Shown here: positions 6,495-11,105 of the stretch, piece by piece
How positions within the stretch are numbered: the stretch's first letter is position 1
Layout: each line of letters starts with the position of its first letter
Assembly: GCA_030150585.1 (NCBI GenBank)
Contig: JASLFM010000324.1
Coordinates: 1 to 11,105, forward strand
From: Acidovorax sp.
GTDB taxonomy: Bacteria; Pseudomonadota; Gammaproteobacteria; Burkholderiales; Burkholderiaceae_C
Direction of reading: 5' to 3'
DNA: 11,105 nucleotides
The notes under the pieces: generated by a model
The model's input: only the letters and a program-made list of their open reading frames with translations
Told to the model about the DNA's origin: nothing
Database searches by the model: none
Made by a program: the position numbers and the translations under genes

Positions 6495-7484
6495 TTATTC
6501 GGCCTGAATCCGCGCTTCGCGGATGACCTTCTCCCATTTGGCGATCTCGGCGCGCTGGAACGCGGCGAACGGCTCGGCGGTGCGCCCGTCGGGCTCCACG
6601 CCCAGGTTGCGCAACCGCTCCTGCGTGTCGGGGCTGGCAACGATGGCAGCGATTTCCTTGCCCAGGCGCTCGACGATCGGCTGGGGCGTGCCCGCCGGGG
6701 CGAAGACGCCTTGCCAGGACTGCATCTCGAAACCCTTCACTCCGGCTTCGTCGAGGGAAGGTACGCCCGGCAAGCTGCTCAGCGCTTTCTTCGACGTCAC
6801 GCCCAGCACCTTGACGCGCTTGCCGTCGATCATGGGCCGCGCCGCGGCCACGGTCTCGAACACCATGTCGATCTGGCCGCCCACGAGATCGACCATGGCC
6901 TGCGATCCCCCCTTGTAGGAAATCTGGCGCAACCGGGTGCCCGTGAGGCTCTGGTAGAGCTGCCCCGAGAGGTGCTGCGACGTTCCAGCACCCGCCGTGC
7001 CATAGGTCAGGCTTTCCGGCTTGGCCTTGAGCTCCGCCGTGATCTCGGCCACAGAGTTGAATCGGCTGCCGGCGGGCACGACCAGCACGTTGCTGACCAT
7101 GCCCACGAGGTTGACGGGCGCGAAATCCTTGACGGGGTCGTAGCCCAGGCTCTCGTTGAAGAAGGGGTTGACCGCGTGCGTGGTGATGGTGCCGCCCATG
7201 AGGGTGTAGCCATCGGCCGGGGAGCGTGCCGCCGCCTGCGTGCCGACGATGCCCGAAACGCCCGGGCGGTTCTCGATCACGACGGGCTGTCCCAGGCGCT
7301 CGCCCAGCTTCTGCGCAATCAGGCGCGCGACGCCATCGGAAACGCCGCCCGTGGAAAAGGGCACGATGTACCTGATGGGCTTGCTGGGCCAGCTTTGCGC
7401 CTGTGCCAAGGCGGGCACGAACGTGGTGGAAACCACCGCCAGGGCCAAGCCGATGCAGCGGCGGCGCCGTTGATTGATGAACAT
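6495..7484 (-). CDS. Bug-family (TctC-type) tripartite tricarboxylate transporter substrate-binding protein (329 aa)
   Basis: The first of two tandem periplasmic binding proteins. Signal peptide: MFINQRRRRC, hydrophobic run about 11-26, cleavage near LAQA|QS (29/30). The mature part begins SWPSKPIRYIVPFSTGGVSD, followed by VVIENRPGVSGIVGTQAAA, SPADGYTLMGGT, LGYDPVKDFAPV, YGTAGAGTSQHLSGQL, ISYKGGSQAMVDLVGGQIDM and VPSLDEAGVKGFEMQSWQG, all standard for the family. The ligand pocket residues in the first loop (FSTGGVSD) differ from those of the neighbouring Bug protein (FAPGGATD), which suggests different ligand preference. A strong ribosome site AAGGAGAT (7491-7498) precedes ATG by 6 nt. It lies 18 nt after the LacI-type regulator gene and 24 nt before the second Bug gene. 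Confidence 0.94.
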   Translation of the reverse strand: MFINQRRRRCIGLALAVVSTTFVPALAQAQSWPSKPIRYIVPFSTGGVSDGVARLIAQKLGERLGQPVVIENRPGVSGIVGTQAAARSPADGYTLMGGTITTHAVNPFFNESLGYDPVKDFAPVNLVGMVSNVLVVPAGSRFNSVAEITAELKAKPESLTYGTAGAGTSQHLSGQLYQSLTGTRLRQISYKGGSQAMVDLVGGQIDMVFETVAAARPMIDGKRVKVLGVTSKKALSSLPGVPSLDEAGVKGFEMQSWQGVFAPAGTPQPIVERLGKEIAAIVASPDTQERLRNLGVEPDGRTAEPFAAFQRAEIAKWEKVIREARIQAE

Positions 7485-7502
7485 GGAAATATCTCCTTGG
7501 GT

Positions 7503-8522
7503 TTATGAAATCGCCCGAGGCCGCACCGAGTCGCGCTCGGCAATGCGGCAGGGAATGACGACGTTGCGGGACTGCACCTCGCCCTGCATCTGCTCATGCA
7601 GCAAATCCACGGTGGCGGACACCATGTCCTCCACGCTCTGCACCACGGTGGTGAGGCGGTACGAACCCCAGGCCGCCTGGGGCACGTCGTCGAAGCCGAC
7701 GACCCCCACGTCCTGCGGCACGCGCAGGCCCAGCTCCATGCGCAGTACGTCCATCGCGGCAATGGCCATGTGGTCATTCGCCACGAACACCGCATCGGGC
7801 AGCGGGCCGCCGCCGAACAACCGGCGCGCGGCCTCCTGCGCCCCGGCGAAGCTGTAGTGGCCGACCTCCCGGCGGTACGGTACGAGGTCCGCCTCCTCCA
7901 ATCCATCGCGGAAACCGCGCTCGCGCTCCTGGTTGGTCGAGGAATTCTCCAGGCCCGCCAGGAAGGCCGGGCGCCGGTAGCCGCGCTCCAGCAGCAGCTC
8001 GGCCACCATGCGCCCGCCCCGGTAATTGTCCGAGGTCACGGAGCTGGTGCTGTGCCGCGCCAGGGCGCTCGTGTCCGGCACGCGGTTGAACAGCACCACG
8101 GGCACGCCCGCATCGGCGCAGGCCTTGGCCAGCGCGGTGGACAGCGTCGTCGAAGCCATCACGATGCCGTCCACCTGGTATTGCAGGATCTCGGTGAGCA
8201 CGCCGTCCGCTTCGTCAAGGTCGCTGATGAACATGAGCACGTGGTAGCCCTGCTTCTGCAGCTTCTGCGACAGTTTCTCGATCACCAGCGGGTAAAACTG
8301 GTTTTCCAGGTAGCTCATCACGAGCGCGATGATCCGGCTGCGCCGCGTGATGAGGCTGCGCGCCAGCGCGTTGGGCCGGTAGCCCAAAGTCTGGGCCGCC
8401 AGCATGACCTTGCTGCGCGTTTCCTCCGACACGCTGGCGCCGGGCGTGAACGTGCGGCTCACCGCCGACTGCGACACCTGCGCGAGCCGGGCGACGTCCT
8501 GCGCCGTGACGTTGAGCTTCAT
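7503..8522 (-). CDS. LacI-family transcriptional regulator (339 aa)
   Basis: A one-component DNA-binding regulator with a sugar-binding-protein-like effector domain. The helix-turn-helix is at 5-25 (VTAQDVARLAQVSQSAVSRTF), followed by the hinge region NALARSLITRR (51-61) with the leucine (Leu57) that in this family inserts into a central CpG of the operator. The effector domain starts near 63 (RIIALVMSYLENQFYPLVIE) and includes VDGIVMAST, VFVANDHMAIAAMDVL and VGVVGFDDVPQAAWGSYRLTTVVQ. The recognition helix reads QSAVSR in place of the YQTVSR of E. coli LacI. The start at 8522 overlaps the SDR stop as ATGA, so translation is coupled. Two CG-centred palindromes before the operon are the expected targets, making it an autoregulated local regulator, probably a repressor relieved by a pathway compound. 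Confidence 0.94.
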   Translation of the reverse strand: MKLNVTAQDVARLAQVSQSAVSRTFTPGASVSEETRSKVMLAAQTLGYRPNALARSLITRRSRIIALVMSYLENQFYPLVIEKLSQKLQKQGYHVLMFISDLDEADGVLTEILQYQVDGIVMASTTLSTALAKACADAGVPVVLFNRVPDTSALARHSTSSVTSDNYRGGRMVAELLLERGYRRPAFLAGLENSSTNQERERGFRDGLEEADLVPYRREVGHYSFAGAQEAARRLFGGGPLPDAVFVANDHMAIAAMDVLRMELGLRVPQDVGVVGFDDVPQAAWGSYRLTTVVQSVEDMVSATVDLLHEQMQGEVQSRNVVIPCRIAERDSVRPRAIS

Positions 8523-9280
8523 GCCGCAGTCCAACCGCCGTCGAGCATCAGCGCGCTGCCGGTCACCAGGCTGGAGGCATCGCTGGCCAAAAAGACGAAG
8601 GCGCCCATCACCTCCTCCATCTGCCCGAGGCGCCCGAGCGCGATGCGCTCCGTGACCCATTGGCGAAAGCCCGGCTCCTGGAACATGCGCGCCGTCATGT
8701 CGGTCTCGATGAAGGTCGGGCACACCGTGTTCACGCGGATGCCTGCCGCGCCGAGCTCCCACGCCAGCGCCTTGCCCATGCCTTCAATGGCGTGCTTGCT
8801 CGCGCAGTACAGGGTGCGGCGCGGGCTGCCGACGTGCCCCATCTGCGACGACACGTTGATCACGCTGCCGCGGATGCCCTCGGCAGCCATGCGCCGCGTC
8901 ACCGCGCGCGTGACGTAGAACGCGGCCTTCACGTTGAGGTCGAGCACCGCGTCGATGTCCTCGTTCTCCAGTTGCGCCAGCGGCTTGGGCCGGTTCATAC
9001 CCGCGTTGTTGACCAGCACGTGGTACGCCCCCTGCCCTGCCAGCCGCTCGTCCACGGCCCGCGCGTCGGTCACGTCCAGCACCAGGTAATCGCACTGTCC
9101 GCCCTCCTGGTGCAGGCGCTCGCAGGCATCGGCCAGTTCGTTTTCCGAGCGCGCGGCCAGGGTGACGGCGGCGCCCGCCTGCGCCAGGGCCGCCGCGGCC
9201 GCGAGGCCGATGCCGCGGCCCGCGCCCGTGACCAGGGCGCGCCTGCCGTCCAGCCTGAAGCTGGGAGTGCGCGGCAGCAT
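8519..9280 (-). CDS. Short-chain dehydrogenase/reductase (SDR), classical type (253 aa)
   Basis: An NAD(P)-dependent oxidoreductase that would interconvert a hydroxyl and a keto group. Rossmann glycine motif TGAGRGIG (18-25), NNAG (91-94), Asn116 in LDLNVKA, catalytic Ser145 (INVSSQMG), and YCASK giving Tyr158 and Lys162; so the full Asn-Ser-Tyr-Lys tetrad is present. The C-terminus (SLVTGSALMLDGGWTAA) is typical of the FabG-like group, and the length is normal. ATG 9280 is preferred because GAGG (9288-9291) sits 7 nt upstream; a GTG at 9286 would overlap the previous stop but lies too close to that site. It begins 2 nt after the HisD-like gene and ends in an ATGA overlap with the LacI gene. 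Cofactor choice is uncertain: there is an AARSEN segment after the second strand, which could favour NADP. Confidence 0.93.
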   Translation of the reverse strand: MLPRTPSFRLDGRRALVTGAGRGIGLAAAAALAQAGAAVTLAARSENELADACERLHQEGGQCDYLVLDVTDARAVDERLAGQGAYHVLVNNAGMNRPKPLAQLENEDIDAVLDLNVKAAFYVTRAVTRRMAAEGIRGSVINVSSQMGHVGSPRRTLYCASKHAIEGMGKALAWELGAAGIRVNTVCPTFIETDMTARMFQEPGFRQWVTERIALGRLGQMEEVMGAFVFLASDASSLVTGSALMLDGGWTAA

Positions 9281-9282
9281 GC

Positions 9283-10602
9283 TCACGCCTCGGCCGGCAC
9301 GGGCTGGTACCAGGGCACCTCGGCCCGCGTGCCGTAGCGGCGCACGCGCAGGTTGGCCTGCTCGCCGTGCCCCGCGAAGTTCTCCATGTGGCACAGGCGC
9401 GAGCAGTATTCGCCCATGAGTGCGCTGGCCTCGTCCGTCAGCACCTTCTGGTAGGTGCAGGTCTTGAGGAATTTGCCCACCCACAGGCCGCCCGTGTAGC
9501 GGGCCGCCTTGTTCGTGGGCAGCGTGTGGTTGGTGCCGATGACCTTGTCGCCGAAGCTGACGTTGGTGCGCGGCCCGAGAAACAGCGCGCCGTAGTTGGT
9601 CATGCGCTCCAGGAAGTAGTCCGGATCGCGCGTCATCACCTGAACGTGCTCGGAGGCCAGTTCGTCCGCCTTCGCCAGCATTTCCTCGTCGCTGTCGCAG
9701 ACGATCACCTCGCCGTATTCCGCCCAGCTCTGCGCCGCAATCGCGGCCGTGGGCAGGATCCGGAGCTGCCGCTCCACCTCGGCCATCGTCTCCCTGGCGA
9801 GCCTTTCGCTGGTCGTCAGCAGCACGGCGGGCGAGGTGGGCCCGTGCTCGGCCTGGCCCAGCAGGTCTACGGCGCACATCTCGGCATCCACCGATTCATC
9901 GGCGATCACCAGTGTCTCGGTAGGCCCCGCGAACAGATCGATGCCCACACGGCCGAACAGTTGCCGCTTGGCCTCGGCCACGAACATGTTGCCCGGCCCG
10001 ACCAGCATGTCCACCGGCGCGATGCTCTGCGTGCCCACCGCCATCGCCACGACGGCCTGCACGCCGCCGAGCACGAGGATCTCGTCCGCCCCCGCCATGG
10101 CCATGGCCGTGACAATGGCCGGATGCGGCATGCCCTGGAACGGCGGCGCGGTGGACACCACGCGCTTCACGCCCGCCACCTTGGCCGTCAGCACGCTCAT
10201 GTGCGCCGACGCGAGCAGCGGGTACTTGCCGCCTGGGATGTAGCAGCCCACAGCATTCACCGGAATGTGCTTGTGGCCGAGGATGACGCCGGGATGCGTC
10301 TCCACCTCCACGTCGCGCATCGAGTCGCGCTGGATCTGGGCGAAATTGCGCACCTGCTTCTGGGCGAAGGCGATGTCCTCGATCTCGCGCGCGGACAGGC
10401 TCTTGCGTGCCGCTTCGATCTCCGCCTGGGACAGGCGGAAGTCCACCGGGTCCCACTGGTCGAATTGGCGGCTGTATTCGCGCACGGCTTCGTCGCCGCG
10501 CAGTTCGATGTCTTTGATGATGCCTTCCACGGTGGCGCGCACCTTGGCATCGTCTTCGGCACGCATCTGCATGGCCTTGCCACGCTTGAGGTATCGGATC
10601 AT
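9283..10602 (-). CDS. Histidinol dehydrogenase-family enzyme, HpsN-like, probably catabolic (439 aa)
   Basis: A zinc- and NAD-dependent enzyme of the HisD fold, which oxidises a primary alcohol to a carboxylate in two steps. Family motifs: CYIPGGKYPL (120-129), VGPGNMFVAEAKRQLFG (201-217), DLFAGPTE (222-229). By alignment from memory with E. coli HisD, zinc ligands are Gln250, His253 (GQAEHGP), Asp352 (FGDK) and His412 (AGHGEQ), and the catalytic pair is Glu318-His319 (ASEHVQ); Glu407 is also kept. The start at 10602 (MIRYLKRGK) is set by AGGAG (10611-10615) 8 nt upstream. No other histidine gene is near; the neighbours are catabolic. The MIRYLKRGK start and the SDR partner resemble sulfopropanediol dehydrogenases (HpsN, with HpsO an SDR), but no sulfolactate-degrading gene is seen, so the substrate stays open. 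It could still be a true histidinol dehydrogenase, which I think unlikely. Confidence 0.9.
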   Translation of the reverse strand: MIRYLKRGKAMQMRAEDDAKVRATVEGIIKDIELRGDEAVREYSRQFDQWDPVDFRLSQAEIEAARKSLSAREIEDIAFAQKQVRNFAQIQRDSMRDVEVETHPGVILGHKHIPVNAVGCYIPGGKYPLLASAHMSVLTAKVAGVKRVVSTAPPFQGMPHPAIVTAMAMAGADEILVLGGVQAVVAMAVGTQSIAPVDMLVGPGNMFVAEAKRQLFGRVGIDLFAGPTETLVIADESVDAEMCAVDLLGQAEHGPTSPAVLLTTSERLARETMAEVERQLRILPTAAIAAQSWAEYGEVIVCDSDEEMLAKADELASEHVQVMTRDPDYFLERMTNYGALFLGPRTNVSFGDKVIGTNHTLPTNKAARYTGGLWVGKFLKTCTYQKVLTDEASALMGEYCSRLCHMENFAGHGEQANLRVRRYGTRAEVPWYQPVPAEA

Positions 10603-10622
10603 GTGAAACACTCCTATTGGTC

Positions 10623-10638
10623 TTGCATACGAATGCAT
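10623..10638. promoter_or_regulatory. Candidate LacI-family operator O1, TTGCATACGAATGCAT
   Basis: A 16-bp near-palindrome with a central CG (10630-10631); six of eight base pairs are symmetric. Its centre is about 28 nt upstream of the HisD-like start codon. Central-CG palindromes are the standard operator form of the LacI family. It matches the second site when that one is reverse-complemented (13 of 16 bases). Confidence 0.7.
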
Positions 10639-10653
10639 TGCACTTTTTGAGTA

Positions 10654-10669
10654 TTGCAAACGTATGCAA
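10654..10669. promoter_or_regulatory. Candidate LacI-family operator O2, TTGCAAACGTATGCAA
   Basis: A 16-bp near-palindrome with a central CG (10661-10662); seven of eight base pairs are symmetric. Its centre is 31 bp from that of the nearer site, close to three helical turns, so two bound dimers would lie on the same face of the helix. On the - strand it reads TTGCATACGTTTGCAA. The promoter of the operon should be near or between the two sites; I found no convincing -35/-10 pair. Confidence 0.7.
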
Positions 10670-10725
10670 ATAGGGGTTTTCACCAATTTTTATCGGCCGG
10701 CCGCACTACCGATAGATTCGAGCTC

Positions 10726-10766
10726 GGCCTGAAGCTCTGCGGCCCCTTAGGGATGCTCTTCAGGCC
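10726..10766 (-). terminator. Stem-loop directly after the aldehyde dehydrogenase stop codon
   Basis: GGCCTGAAG (10726-10734) and CTTCAGGCC (10758-10766) are perfectly complementary 9-bp arms, with CCC-TTA-GGG (10744-10752) able to form a small inner hairpin. On the - strand the structure begins 2 nt past the aldehyde dehydrogenase TGA. No run of U follows, so it is not a textbook intrinsic terminator; it may protect the 3' end, or mark a processing point between the two transcription units. Confidence 0.4.
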
Positions 10767-10768
10767 CT

Positions 10769-11105
10769 TCAAACGTTCATCACCGACACCAGTCGCGTAT
10801 TCAAGCAGGCCTCCAGTGCCTCCGGCCCGCCCTCGGAGCCGTAGCCCGAGTCCTTGATGCCACCGAAGGGCAGCTCGGGCATGGGCGCGGCAGGCTGGTT
10901 GATCCACAGCATGCCCACCTCGAGTCGCTGCGACAGCAGGTGCGCGTGCTGCAGCGAGCGCGTAAACGCATAGCCCGCGAGGCCGAAGGGCAGCCGGTTG
11001 GCTTCGGCCACGGCTTCTTCCATGGTGCGAAAACCGCGCACGGCGGCCACGGGGCCGAAGGGCTCGTCGTTGAAGATGCGGGCCGACAGCGGCACGTCGT
11101 CGATC
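10769..11105 (-). CDS. Aldehyde dehydrogenase family, C-terminal fragment (cut by window edge)
   Basis: The last 111 residues of an NAD(P)-dependent aldehyde dehydrogenase, which would oxidise an aldehyde or semialdehyde to its acid. Visible family motifs are FNDEPFGPV near the start of the fragment (the Glu-Pro-Phe-Gly-Pro motif binding the cofactor), then LPFGLAGYAFT, and LPFGGIKDSGYGSEGG before the C-terminus. The KDSGYGSEGGPEALEA wording resembles succinate-semialdehyde dehydrogenases, but this is only a hint. The catalytic Cys and Glu are outside the window, and the gene continues past base 11105; an internal GTG at 11095 is not the real start. It is on the same strand and upstream of the HisD-like gene, 166 nt away, so it may belong to the same pathway while having its own promoter. 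Confidence 0.92.
   Translation of the reverse strand, partial: IDDVPLSARIFNDEPFGPVAAVRGFRTMEEAVAEANRLPFGLAGYAFTRSLQHAHLLSQRLEVGMLWINQPAAPMPELPFGGIKDSGYGSEGGPEALEACLNTRLVSVMNV

Noticed and set aside
9283..10602. Naming the gene hisD and calling the region part of histidine biosynthesis
   Set aside because: No other his gene is present and the neighbours are transport and catabolic genes under a LacI-type regulator.
10603..10686. N-terminal extension of the HisD-like protein by 28 residues
   Set aside because: It would put both candidate operators and the ribosome site AGGAG inside the coding region; the family start MIRYLKRG is at 10602.
1..11105. CRISPR array, tRNA or rRNA genes, insertion sequences, prophage genes, toxin-antitoxin or defence systems
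   Set aside because: No repeat-spacer pattern, no transposase or phage-like protein, no cloverleaf-like or rRNA sequence was seen; nearly all the window is covered by ordinary metabolic and transport genes.

Overview
The window looks like a chromosomal segment of a high-GC betaproteobacterium of the Burkholderiales, most likely Comamonadaceae. The signs are the GC-rich codon usage, two Bug/TctC-type periplasmic binding proteins side by side, and an AT-richer intergenic element with a GCTAT...ATAGC core that resembles repeats I remember from Acidovorax, Delftia and Comamonas genomes. The family placement is an inference; there is no rRNA or other phylogenetic marker here.

Left part (1-3849): two TonB-dependent siderophore-type outer-membrane receptors lie in tandem on the + strand, the first visible only as its C-terminus. 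A convergent LysR-type regulator gene on the - strand overlaps the second receptor by 13 bp. Divergent from lysR is a small two-helix membrane protein of the DUF2798 type. The lysR/DUF2798 interval carries an inverted repeat next to the lysR start. A short AT-rich intergenic repeat separates this block from the next.

Right part (3932-11105, all - strand): a compact catabolic gene cluster, read right to left. It holds a partial aldehyde dehydrogenase; then, after a 166-nt gap, a histidinol-dehydrogenase-family enzyme, a short-chain dehydrogenase (SDR), a LacI-family regulator, two Bug-type solute-binding proteins, an RraA-like aldolase/decarboxylase-family protein, and an HpcH/HpaI-type aldolase. 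The seven genes from the HisD-like enzyme to the HpcH aldolase are separated by 2 to 28 nt or overlap by 4 nt (ATGA), so they are almost certainly one operon.

The most informative non-coding signal is in the 166-nt gap before the HisD-like gene. It contains two near-palindromic 16-bp sites with a central CG that match each other once one is reverse-complemented (TTGCATACGAATGCAT and TTGCATACGTTTGCAA). Their centres are 31 bp apart, about three helical turns. They are the obvious candidate operators for the LacI protein encoded within the same operon.

Taken together the cluster reads as an inducible pathway for an unidentified hydroxylated organic acid or polyol. The substrate would be captured in the periplasm by the Bug proteins, oxidised by the HisD-like and SDR enzymes, and split by one or both aldolase-type enzymes to pyruvate or a related keto acid plus an aldehyde, which the aldehyde dehydrogenase could oxidise. 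The gene families are well supported; the substrate and order of steps are inference.
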